Under the pieces are notes generated by a model that did no database searches, was not told the origin of the DNA, and saw only the letters and a program-made list of their open reading frames with translations. Both the position numbers and the translations under genes were made by a program. This document shows positions 1-6,737 of a stretch of 32,436 nucleotides of DNA, piece by piece. Each line of letters opens with the position of its first letter. Position 1 is the first letter of the stretch. The stretch is from NCBI GenBank assembly GCA_016212215.1, contig JACRGV010000084.1, positions 1 through 32,436 on the forward strand. The letters run 5' to 3'. Source of the DNA: Nitrospirota bacterium (GTDB lineage Bacteria > Nitrospirota > 9FT-COMBO-42-15 > HDB-SIOI813).

Positions 1-305
1 GTTCATCCGAAAATAACCCCCCCATGCCCCCCCTTGAACAAAGGGGGGGATTGCCGTTGGCCATTGAGCACCAAAGGAACTTTCCCCCCCTTAACAAGGG
101 GGGGCTTGGGGGGGTGGTTTTCATCCTCCTTTGTGAAACCTACGTTTCATGACGGTTCATCCGCAAATGCTTTTCTGTCATCCCCGAATGGCTCTATCGG
201 GGATATATTTAAAATCAGTTTCCCGATTAAAAACTTCGGGAATGACAAAAGTTAGGCAACATATTTTCATCTTTGTAGCGCCTCACTCATGACGGTCCCC
301 CCATC
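1..305. repeat. Array of alpha and gamma repeat modules
   Basis: No gene is supported here. The stretch is built from repeat modules seen elsewhere in the window, read on the minus strand. The alpha linker (GTTCATCCGAAAAT at 1-14, again around 121-168 and about 259-295) alternates with C/G-rich gamma palindromes (about 16-52 and 82-118). Open frames across it are translations of low-complexity repeat. Its modular order mirrors the array at 19904-20340. Confidence 0.75.
176..247. repeat. Palindromic element with TGTCAT ends
   Basis: The element starts TGTCATCCCCGAA and ends TTCGGGAATGACA, giving terminal inverted repeats of about 13 bp with one mismatch around an AT-rich centre that holds a second small inverted repeat. 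The size and ends fit a small non-autonomous palindromic element or MITE-like repeat. No transposase is nearby. It is nested within the larger repeat array. Confidence 0.55.
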
Positions 306-397
306 TATTCAATGAATTATCATGGATGTCCCCGGAATGTAATGCCCTTTAGATTAATTTTTATTGCTACCTGTATACAGCTAACTGCTGACTATTA

Positions 398-475
398 TTT
401 AAAAAGGTCTGCCAGCCTTTACAAAATACGACAGGATATTATATACAGATTCGGGATATTTTGTATAGAGGGGAA
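398..475 (-). pseudogene. Fragment of a paralogue of the outer-membrane barrel gene (3' end)
   Basis: Read on the minus strand, this encodes YTKYPESVYNI, then SYFVKAGRPF, then a stop. It matches the last 22 or so codons of the intact beta-barrel gene ending at 1096 (YTKYPESVYNI ... SYFVKASRPF), with only two residue changes. Going 5' from there, the match breaks after a GAATTC shared by both copies: only 5 bases separate it from the TATACA, against 9 in the intact gene, so the frame is lost. The scrap is a decayed duplicate, about 700 bp from its parent and in the same orientation. Confidence 0.7.
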
Positions 476-735
476 TTCTAAAATGTGTATCAGCCCATAG
501 TAAAGCAATTTTGTTGTAGGATCAGAAAAAGGGGTTGTAATTTTACTTATTTTTGTGTTAGTTTTCTTATAGCATTAATAAGTATTTAATAGATACCTGG
601 AGCCTATCGGGTATTATATTTCGAGGTGTGGGGTAGGAGAAAGCCGAAGGGTAACTATACGGTAATGATGGAATTAATATAGTTACAGGCAATCGTCTAA
701 ATTTAGCAAGGAAATACCTTGAAGAGGGTGAATTT
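476..735. other. Gene-free stretch upstream of the 84-aa gene
   Basis: This is AT-rich sequence with no convincing ORF. It holds a perfect 9-bp inverted repeat (GTAACTATA at 651-659, TATAGTTAC at 678-686) with an 18-nt loop, about 50 nt before the start codon at 736. It could be a leader hairpin or an operator. No recognised riboswitch family was seen. Confidence 0.4.
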
Positions 736-990
736 ATGAAGACACCATTAGTGGAACAGGCTGTTCTAACAGAAGCTGTAACCTATTTTATAGAGCGGCT
801 CCATGAACATTTTTCTGGTATACGCATACGCACTATCGCACCTTATGAGGATGAAGAATTTGCATTAGAGATTCTTGTACCAACCGGTATCAATATAGAC
901 GAAGTGGAAGAATTCAGTCTTAGAGAATGTATATATCTTGAAGATCACTATGATGTTTATTTATTAGTCAGAGTCGTATATGCGGGATAG
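736..990 (+). CDS. Small acidic hypothetical protein (84 aa)
   Basis: I do not recognise the family. The start ATG has a good ribosome site (GAGGGTG, about 6 nt upstream). The product is soluble and acidic, with a predicted amphipathic N-terminal helix (residues 5-25) followed by alternating beta-type segments (RIRTIAP, FALEILVP, YDVYLLVRVVYA), so a compact alpha/beta fold is likely. It has no signal peptide or membrane segment. It stands alone between repeats and the convergent outer-membrane gene, so the context does not suggest a job. Confidence 0.6.
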   Translation: MKTPLVEQAVLTEAVTYFIERLHEHFSGIRIRTIAPYEDEEFALEILVPTGINIDEVEEFSLRECIYLEDHYDVYLLVRVVYAG

Positions 991-1095
991 AAAGCGTTAT
1001 AGTAAGTGACTTCTTTTTCAGTTGCTGCCTAAATCATTGCTATTGTAAAATCTCTGGTTTACTGTTCACCATTCACTAATCACTATTCACTGTAT

Positions 1096-2910
1096 TTAAA
1101 ACGGTCTGCTTGCCTTCACGAAATACGACTGGATATTATATACGGATTCGGGATATTTTGTATAGTCCTCACGGAATTCAAGATTAAGGGTGATTTTACC
1201 TATCATGTAATTAAAAGTTGTATTAAGCGTAACCTTGTTTTTTTCCGTGTACCTTAACTCTTCACGTTCTCCGTGTATTATAAGGTTCATACCGAGCCGC
1301 CTTGTAAAATATCTCTGGTGTATTGCTTCTATCATGTACACCTGGGAATCCTGTGAGTTTGTGGCACTTGGGAAGTTGGAGAATTTGTAACCAATGGCTG
1401 TACCTGTACCGGCCCATAAATTATATTCAGCCCTGCTGTCGAATACAAAGGCATCTCCATATTTGAGGACATTTGAGTAATTGGCTGCTGCCTGAAGCTG
1501 AAGATTTCTTGTGTTGGTGCTTCTGACCTCAAAGTGTACTGATTGTTCCTGCCTGTTTTCAGTCTTAATAATCAGGTTATTTCTCAAGAGAAATGTGTAA
1601 GACGTAATAATCTGTGCAGACTCCAGGTTTCTGGATGCAAGCCCCATAGATGCTGTTTGAGTTATAAGGCCGCCATCCGCCCCTGACTGGTTTGAAAAGA
1701 CATAGCTCAAATCAGCGGTATAGTTTGTGTTCATGTTAAATAAATCAAAAAGTTTATAATAATTTATACCTGCTAGTGCACCGACCCTGTCCATCCTGTT
1801 TTCAGTAATACCTGTAACATTGAGTTGGTTAAGTACCAGGTTGCTTGAGATAGACAAACCGTAAAATGGACGGTGATTTATGCCGCCTGTGAGCCGGTAT
1901 TCATTTGTATTGCTTTGCTCGGAATTTGATGATGAATAGGCCACATCTGTCCTATAGTCTGTTTTCCCGATAGGGTTGTAGTTCATATTGTATGTGACTG
2001 CATCTCTTTGTGTTCCGCCGCCTTCGCTCTTACGGAAGACATAGTTGGCTGCTTGTGTAAGTCGTGTTTCGGTCTGATGGAGTAAGCCTATTTCTCCTGT
2101 TGTCTCTGCAGTTGTAGTAACGCCGGGGGTAAAGAAGCTTCCTTTGGGGAAATATGTTGCATTTCCTGATAGGAACAGTGTAGGGGAAAGTCTGGTTTCA
2201 CCTCTAATACTATATGAGTGTACATTGCTGGTAGTATCTTGCCCCAATTTTTTGTCTGTTACAAGGGAATCTGTAAACTGGTAGTTGGTTGTTAAAAAAC
2301 CGCTGCTTAAATTCTGTGTCAAACCTATTGTTGCGATTCTTATCCTTGTGTCTCTTGGATTCTCAGGGTCTTTGTATTCAGATCCTATTTGGAGCAATGT
2401 GAGCCTGATGGATGTTTGTGTCCGCAGTGTTGTGGACCATCCAAGGCTATACGTATCAGAGACTAGGTCTGCGGCACCTTCTGTCCCTATAACATTTCTC
2501 TGTGCAAAAAGGTTGATAGGTGTTAATGTAGGAATCATGCCCATCTGCAGGCTATAAGTCAGGGTATTCCTGCTTACCTTTGTAGATGCTCCTTCATAGG
2601 GATTATTTTTGTAAGTAGAATCTGTAAGGCCAATATTGGCCGAATACGAAGATATTTTCGGAGAAAGGACAACTCCAGAACCGCTTATTGAATATCTTTG
2701 TATTAAACCGGAAGTTTCACCAGTGGCCATTTGGCCAAGTGTTTTATTTGAAGTGACTGTGGAATAATAATCAACAGCAAGCAGGCCGTTGAGGTTTAAT
2801 CCCTGAGGATACCCATTAGCAGGCAAAAGTAATACAACAATGAGAATTGCCAGTAGAACTGCAATGGTGAGATACGATTGTGTAGAGGCGTTTATTTTCC
2901 TGAGGTGCAA
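1096..2910 (-). CDS. Outer-membrane beta-barrel protein of the cytochrome locus
   Basis: This is a 604-residue protein. It starts with TTG (2908-2910) after a GGGAGAGG ribosome site; an in-frame TAG lies just upstream. Residues 13-36 form a hydrophobic signal segment ending near NGYPQG. The rest is short alternating amphipathic strands rich in T, S, N, Y and G, with turns, typical of a large outer-membrane barrel. The last residue is Phe (KASRPF), the usual barrel-assembly signal. There is no CXXCH. It follows two multihaem cytochromes and an NHL lipoprotein on the same strand, so a porin-like or docking role in electron export is a reasonable inference, comparable in logic (not by homology) to porin-cytochrome conduits. 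A separate promoter cannot be excluded, because a hairpin lies at 3092-3120. Confidence 0.7.
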   Translation of the reverse strand: MHLRKINASTQSYLTIAVLLAILIVVLLLPANGYPQGLNLNGLLAVDYYSTVTSNKTLGQMATGETSGLIQRYSISGSGVVLSPKISSYSANIGLTDSTYKNNPYEGASTKVSRNTLTYSLQMGMIPTLTPINLFAQRNVIGTEGAADLVSDTYSLGWSTTLRTQTSIRLTLLQIGSEYKDPENPRDTRIRIATIGLTQNLSSGFLTTNYQFTDSLVTDKKLGQDTTSNVHSYSIRGETRLSPTLFLSGNATYFPKGSFFTPGVTTTAETTGEIGLLHQTETRLTQAANYVFRKSEGGGTQRDAVTYNMNYNPIGKTDYRTDVAYSSSNSEQSNTNEYRLTGGINHRPFYGLSISSNLVLNQLNVTGITENRMDRVGALAGINYYKLFDLFNMNTNYTADLSYVFSNQSGADGGLITQTASMGLASRNLESAQIITSYTFLLRNNLIIKTENRQEQSVHFEVRSTNTRNLQLQAAANYSNVLKYGDAFVFDSRAEYNLWAGTGTAIGYKFSNFPSATNSQDSQVYMIEAIHQRYFTRRLGMNLIIHGEREELRYTEKNKVTLNTTFNYMIGKITLNLEFREDYTKYPESVYNIQSYFVKASRPF

Positions 2911-3091
2911 CCACCCCTCTCCCTTCTAAATATAAGCAATAAATTCTAATGCCTAAATTCTAAACAAATACGAAATTCAAATATTTTAAACAAGTTGTTT
3001 TGGTTTTTGTAGTTTGTCCTTTGGTGCTTATTTAGTATTTCGATATTAGGATTTAGAATTTATTATTATTTAATATTCTACATAGACAAAT

Positions 3092-3120
3092 AGGGTAGGG
3101 GAACTCCTTTCCCCTACCCT
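3092..3120 (-). terminator. Strong hairpin between cytochrome and barrel genes
   Basis: A perfect 12-bp inverted repeat (AGGGTAGGGGAA / TTCCCCTACCCT) with a 5-nt loop lies 42 bp after the tetrahaem cytochrome stop. On the minus strand it is followed by ATTTGTCTATG rather than a clean U-run. It may therefore be a partial terminator or an mRNA-stability element that sets different levels of cytochrome and barrel. Confidence 0.5.
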
Positions 3121-3161
3121 TAATATAAACCATTTACCATTCACTATTTACTGCATTCTAA

Positions 3162-4073
3162 CTACTTTTGGTGACAGCTTAGACAAAGAAGACTGCCCAT
3201 GTTACGATTGAGATTAAGGTCAGCCGCACTCACCCCACTTGGTAAAGGCAGTACGCTTGCATCAGTTGAAGGATATCTCAGAAAACGTGTGCTCGAATTT
3301 TCATGAGGATTATGACATGATGCACACTCGATGTAAGCCTTTCCTGTTACTGTAGGGTATGCCCTTAACCTATCCCTTTTGTCTGGAATATCAGTGTAAT
3401 CACCGCTTCTGCTTAAAAAGGCTACCTTACCATTGCCCAATGCTCCAGTGTCAAGATTAGTCCTGATTTGATTAAACTGGGGGTCTGTGTCTGGTATCTC
3501 CATTGATATAGGGTGGTCATTTCGTAGATCTGTTCCTACATTTGGGAATGGTTCCGCAGCCGCATTAAAGGTGTCATCTGTATCTACAAGAGTACCAGAA
3601 CCTGTCCAATCTGGGTTACTGACTGGGTCTACCCCCTGATAACCGCCTCTTCCCGGTAGGTTTACCAATGCATCAAATGCAACAGTTCCGTCATGACAGC
3701 TAAGACATGCCACAGATACCCCTTTGGGATTGCCTGGACTACTACCGGCAGCATCAAAGTTAGGGCTTGTATACACATCATATACAGCTACTGATGATGC
3801 ACGGTTCCATATCGGGGCAGCATTTCCGGCAACATCAGTCCTGCCGCCGTGTGGTGTATGACAGAACACGCACACCTCTGTAGTGCCAGAGAACTTTACA
3901 TGTCCGTCTGGTCCTCCGTTTACTCCGGTTGTTTCACCTAATGCAGTAATATTTCTGTTTGCAGATAGATTATGTTTGGAATTTCTTACATCCTCTGCAG
4001 CCTGTGAGCTGATATATGTCCCCAATGCTAATCCTGCAGCAACGAAGGTTATTATTAGTTTTGAATACTTCAT
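3162..4073 (-). CDS. Tetrahaem c-type cytochrome, doubled-CXXCH type
   Basis: Four haem sites are visible (numbered from the start at 4073): CVFCH 68-72, CLSCH 123-127, CASCH 250-254 and CLSCH 297-301. The stretches CHTPHGG, YTSPNFD, ACLSCHDGTVA and DHPIS are characteristic of periplasmic or extracytoplasmic doubled-CXXCH proteins. A clear signal peptide (MKYSKLIITF ... SSQAA) begins at this ATG, which has GGAGGTG 7 nt upstream. An alternative in-frame ATG 57 bp upstream (4128-4130) has its own GGAGGTG and overlaps the stop of the NHL gene (ATGA); it would only lengthen the basic n-region. The protein shares its layout with the pentahaem cytochrome two genes upstream, so the two are probably old duplicates. 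Confidence 0.9.
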   Translation of the reverse strand: MKYSKLIITFVAAGLALGTYISSQAAEDVRNSKHNLSANRNITALGETTGVNGGPDGHVKFSGTTEVCVFCHTPHGGRTDVAGNAAPIWNRASSVAVYDVYTSPNFDAAGSSPGNPKGVSVACLSCHDGTVAFDALVNLPGRGGYQGVDPVSNPDWTGSGTLVDTDDTFNAAAEPFPNVGTDLRNDHPISMEIPDTDPQFNQIRTNLDTGALGNGKVAFLSRSGDYTDIPDKRDRLRAYPTVTGKAYIECASCHNPHENSSTRFLRYPSTDASVLPLPSGVSAADLNLNRNMGSLLCLSCHQK

Positions 4074-4126
4074 TCTCTTTTCACCTCCTTTCTTTGTTAA
4101 ATTACGTCTCGATTTAATTGTTATCT

Positions 4127-5224
4127 TCATTGTTCACCTCCTTTGTTTTTTTCCTCCTCTTCTCCGCCTAAGAACTTATAAACATTGATCCTTCTATTGT
4201 ACTGATCTGCAACGTAAATGTTATTTTCTTTATCTATGGCCATGCCTGCCGGAAGCCAGAACTGGCCGGGTTTGCTGCCCATCTCCCCAAAGAAAAGCAG
4301 TAATTGCCCTTCTTTATTGAATATCTGGACATTGTTAAATGCTGCATCCACAATGTATATATGTCCGTTGGTATCTACCGCAATGCCTTTCGGTTTTGAA
4401 AACAGGCCAAGCCCTGTTCCAACCCCTCCAAACCGTTTAAGAAACTTTCCATCTTTATCAAATATCTGAACCCGGAAATTGAAACTGTCCATTACATATA
4501 TGGTACCCTCTTTATCAAGGGTTATATTCGTTGGAAAATTAAATTCCCCATCACCTGTCCCGCGCTGTCCAATGGTTTTTAGTACATTGCCATTCATGTC
4601 AAATACAAGAACAGCGTGTTTTTTAGTATCAACTACAAATACATTTCCAATGGAGTCATTTACAGCTATTCCGATAGGCTGGTCAAGCGTGCCTTCCTTC
4701 CCCATTGCTTTTATAAATTTACCTTCTTTATCATATACAACGACCCTGTTTTGAGCAGAGTCAGTGACATATATGTTATCAGCAGAGTCTGTTGTAACAC
4801 CAAGAGGTTTCATTAGTACCCCGGCGCCGGTTTCGCCGATGACAGTAAATTTATGGTTTTTCTTGTCAAATATCAGAACCTTTCCCCATGAGCTATCAGC
4901 TACAAGTAATCTTCCTTCGTTATCAGCATGTACTGCATAAGGCTTGCCAAGTTCTGATATTGCTTCTCTGCCGATAAAAAATTCTTTTAGTTTTCTTAAA
5001 AAAGTCTGTTCTTTAATATCATCTTCAGATGATATTGTGTATGAATACTTTATCCTTGGCTTTTCAGGAGGCAGCGGCCATATAAGCTCTGTCTCCTTTT
5101 TGGGTGCTGCACATCCGGCCGCTAAGATTACTGCAATAAAGATGAATAATAATTGTTTCCAGCAGCTTAGGATTGTCTGTACCGTACATTGACCTTGTAA
5201 TAACACCCTTTTTGAACCCTCCAT
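4127..5224 (-). CDS. NHL-repeat six-bladed propeller lipoprotein
   Basis: The N-terminal hydrophobic segment (residues 24-37) ends in a lipobox, LAAGC (Cys38), so the protein is an exported lipoprotein. Six blades follow, each of the form P-x-G-[IV]-x-[VL] ... [IV]-Y-V-x-D ... [VI]-x-[VI][FY]D-x-x-G (about residues 92-350), which predicts a closed six-bladed NHL propeller. A low-complexity EEEEKNKGG tail ends the protein. NHL propellers are usually protein-interaction platforms. Between two secreted cytochromes and next to an outer-membrane barrel, this one probably scaffolds the complex. GTG at 5204-5206 with GGAGGG upstream is an alternative start that gives a shorter, more typical lipoprotein n-region. 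The stop overlaps the alternative ATG of the next gene. Confidence 0.88.
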   Translation of the reverse strand: MEGSKRVLLQGQCTVQTILSCWKQLLFIFIAVILAAGCAAPKKETELIWPLPPEKPRIKYSYTISSEDDIKEQTFLRKLKEFFIGREAISELGKPYAVHADNEGRLLVADSSWGKVLIFDKKNHKFTVIGETGAGVLMKPLGVTTDSADNIYVTDSAQNRVVVYDKEGKFIKAMGKEGTLDQPIGIAVNDSIGNVFVVDTKKHAVLVFDMNGNVLKTIGQRGTGDGEFNFPTNITLDKEGTIYVMDSFNFRVQIFDKDGKFLKRFGGVGTGLGLFSKPKGIAVDTNGHIYIVDAAFNNVQIFNKEGQLLLFFGEMGSKPGQFWLPAGMAIDKENNIYVADQYNRRINVYKFLGGEEEEKNKGGEQ

Positions 5225-5234
5225 GGTTTCCGTA

Positions 5235-5351
5235 GCTCACCCTCCCCCTAACCCCCTCCCGTCAAGGGAGGGGGGATACTTTGTGAACCCTTTTCTAAAG
5301 GGGTAGTGAGTTTCTCCGTACTATTTACTATTCACCATTTACTGCTGTTCA
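5235..5351. repeat. Gamma palindrome plus heptamer repeats
   Basis: A gamma module (CCCCCTAACCCCCTCCC .. GGGAGGGGGG, about 5237-5275) is followed by heptamer-family DNA (about 5318-5350, of the type TATTTACTATTCACC). On the minus strand the heptamers begin exactly at the stop codon of the pentahaem cytochrome gene. The module separates two genes that are probably in one operon. Confidence 0.65.
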
Positions 5352-6155
5352 CTATTTCTGATGGCATGTTAAGCATAATGCGCTGTATTTATTTGATGCC
5401 CTTAAAAAAGGGTCTCTTCCTTCTGCATTTCTTTCATCCGGGTCGTGTGGATTATGACACGATGCACACTGTACCTTGTCTCCGCCGAATGTTTTTACAC
5501 CATTTGGAAATTCTCTTCCGCCGTCTTTTGATGGGATAGACGGTTGATTGAAGCCAGGGTCTGTTTCATAAGTTGGAAATGACATGGAGACAGGGTGGTC
5601 GTTTGTAAGGTCGGTCTCAAGATATTTCAATGTTGCATCATGGGCGCCTGACAACCCCCCGTAAGCCCCTGAATTACGGCTGTGACATTTTCCGCATGCA
5701 TCACCGCCTGCTCCTGCTCCGCCAGGTTTCATTTTGTAATGAACCCCTGTATCAATAACCTCTCTTGACCTGGGCTGATTAATAACAGCGTCTACAGCAA
5801 CTGTGCCGTCATGACATGAGAGACATGCAAGTGAAATTCCATCAGGGCCATTGGTCTTAGAATCGAAGTTAGGGCTTGTATAGACCTGATAATTCGAAGG
5901 GTTTGGATTTAACTGTCTGTTCCACAGAGGTGCAGTAGAATCTGCACTGTGAGGGGTGTGACAATAAACGCAAACTTCACCGTAGTCTATAAATGCCGTC
6001 CCTTGCATAGGTCCCTGATCGCTCCCGAAAGCCCTCTGGTTCAGGTATCCAAGGTCGTGTTTGGAACCGACCATTGAATTACCGGTTGCAGAGATTGCCG
6101 CTAATGTAACAATCCCTGCTGTTACCAATGGGATGTATATCCAGCTCTTTTTCAT
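5352..6155 (-). CDS. Pentahaem c-type cytochrome, doubled-CXXCH type; first gene of the locus
   Basis: Haem motifs are CVYCH 62-66, CLSCH 111-115, CGKCH 154-158, CASCH 230-234 and CLTCH 261-265 (267 aa). The signal peptide is MKKSWIYIPL ... AAISATG. I chose the ATG at 6153-6155 over one 21 bp upstream. The sigma-54 promoter at 6191-6205 would start transcription near 6179, leaving no leader for the upstream ATG, and AGTAGG precedes the chosen one. The protein aligns by eye with the tetrahaem cytochrome at 3162 (YTSPNFD, SLACLSCHDGTVA, NDHPVSM, CASCHNPH, CL[ST]CHQK at the end). The extra CGKCH lies in an insertion between haem sites 2 and 3. The TAG stop lies within a heptamer-repeat unit. Confidence 0.9.
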   Translation of the reverse strand: MKKSWIYIPLVTAGIVTLAAISATGNSMVGSKHDLGYLNQRAFGSDQGPMQGTAFIDYGEVCVYCHTPHSADSTAPLWNRQLNPNPSNYQVYTSPNFDSKTNGPDGISLACLSCHDGTVAVDAVINQPRSREVIDTGVHYKMKPGGAGAGGDACGKCHSRNSGAYGGLSGAHDATLKYLETDLTNDHPVSMSFPTYETDPGFNQPSIPSKDGGREFPNGVKTFGGDKVQCASCHNPHDPDERNAEGRDPFLRASNKYSALCLTCHQK

Positions 6156-6190
6156 AGGTTTTAAACCTACTTGCATTAGTTATTTGAATT

Positions 6191-6205
6191 GCAACTATTG
6201 TGCCA
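6191..6205 (-). promoter_or_regulatory. Sigma-54 (-24/-12) promoter for the cytochrome locus
   Basis: The minus strand reads TGGCACAATAGTTGC. It has the invariant GG and GC elements separated by exactly 10 bp and matches the TGGCAC-N5-TTGC consensus. The predicted start of transcription is near 6179, about 24 nt before the chosen ATG. A sigma-54 activator is encoded next door (6738-8279). Confidence 0.85.
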
Positions 6206-6218
6206 TTGCGTACAAAGA

Positions 6219-6395
6219 TAACCCCATCCCCACCCTAACCCTCCCCTTGAAGGGGAGGGAATTATTGAGGCACCCTATCTCTCCAGTTGACGGGGAGGGA
6301 ATTATTGAGGCACCCCCGCCCTGACCCTCCCCCCATCCAAGGGGGAGGGAATCTATGAAATTCCCCCTGACCCCTTAAAAAAAGGGGGCAGGAGG
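6219..6395. repeat. Four consecutive gamma palindromes
   Basis: The units at about 6221-6262, 6270-6302, 6313-6352 and 6360-6400 each contain a C-rich arm of the CCCTCCCC type and a facing GGGGAGGG-type arm. Two are followed by the same AATTATTGAGGCACCC joint, so local duplication is visible. The cluster lies between the sigma-54 promoter and the region where activator sites would be expected. Confidence 0.7.
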
Positions 6396-6432
6396 GGATT
6401 CTCTGTTCTTATTTCTATCTGCTTGCTTCTGC

Positions 6433-6481
6433 TCACTATTCACTATTCACTATTCACTGTTCACTGTTCACTGTTCACTGT
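6433..6481. repeat. Seven perfect tandem heptamers
   Basis: Three TCACTAT units are followed by four TCACTGT units with no interruption (49 bp). A degenerate relative runs at about 6564-6600. On the opposite strand the unit reads ATAGTGA or ACAGTGA. The same heptamer family abuts the stop codons of the genes ending at 1096, 3162 and 5352. Confidence 0.85.
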
Positions 6482-6737
6482 CTTTAATATATCGGATCAT
6501 ATTAATCTGCCGAACCTACATACATGATTTGAATGGTATTTGTCAAGGGATATTTTAAAGGCAGTGAATAGTTAATGGTGAATAGTGGGCAGTGAACTAC
6601 TAAAGTAATCAACTACTTAACCAATAAACAGTGTGTAAATACTATACAGTAAAGAAAAGCTTTTATGAGAGGTATGCTATCTCGTTGATTCTATTGATAT
6701 AATTGCGGGGAGTAATGTATATCTTTACTACAATACT
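6482..6737. other. Gene-free stretch, possible activator-binding region
   Basis: Downstream of the activator gene and upstream of the cytochrome locus, this AT-rich stretch has no supported ORF. It lies about 280-530 bp upstream of the sigma-54 start point, within the range of enhancer-type sites. I could not pick out a convincing palindromic pair. Confidence 0.35.

Noticed and set aside
34-255. Open frame of 73 codons
   Set aside because: It translates gamma and alpha repeat DNA and the TGTCAT element; there is no ribosome site and no protein-like composition.
600-735. Riboswitch upstream of the 84-aa gene
   Set aside because: A hairpin is present, but the conserved cores of cyclic-di-GMP, cobalamin or other familiar classes were not found.
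2285-2557. Plus-strand frame with a hydrophobic stretch, opposite the barrel gene
   Set aside because: It is an antisense shadow of a well-supported gene, with no ribosome site of its own.
6433-6481. CRISPR-like array
   Set aside because: The units are 7 bp, contiguous, without spacers, and there are no cas genes in the window.
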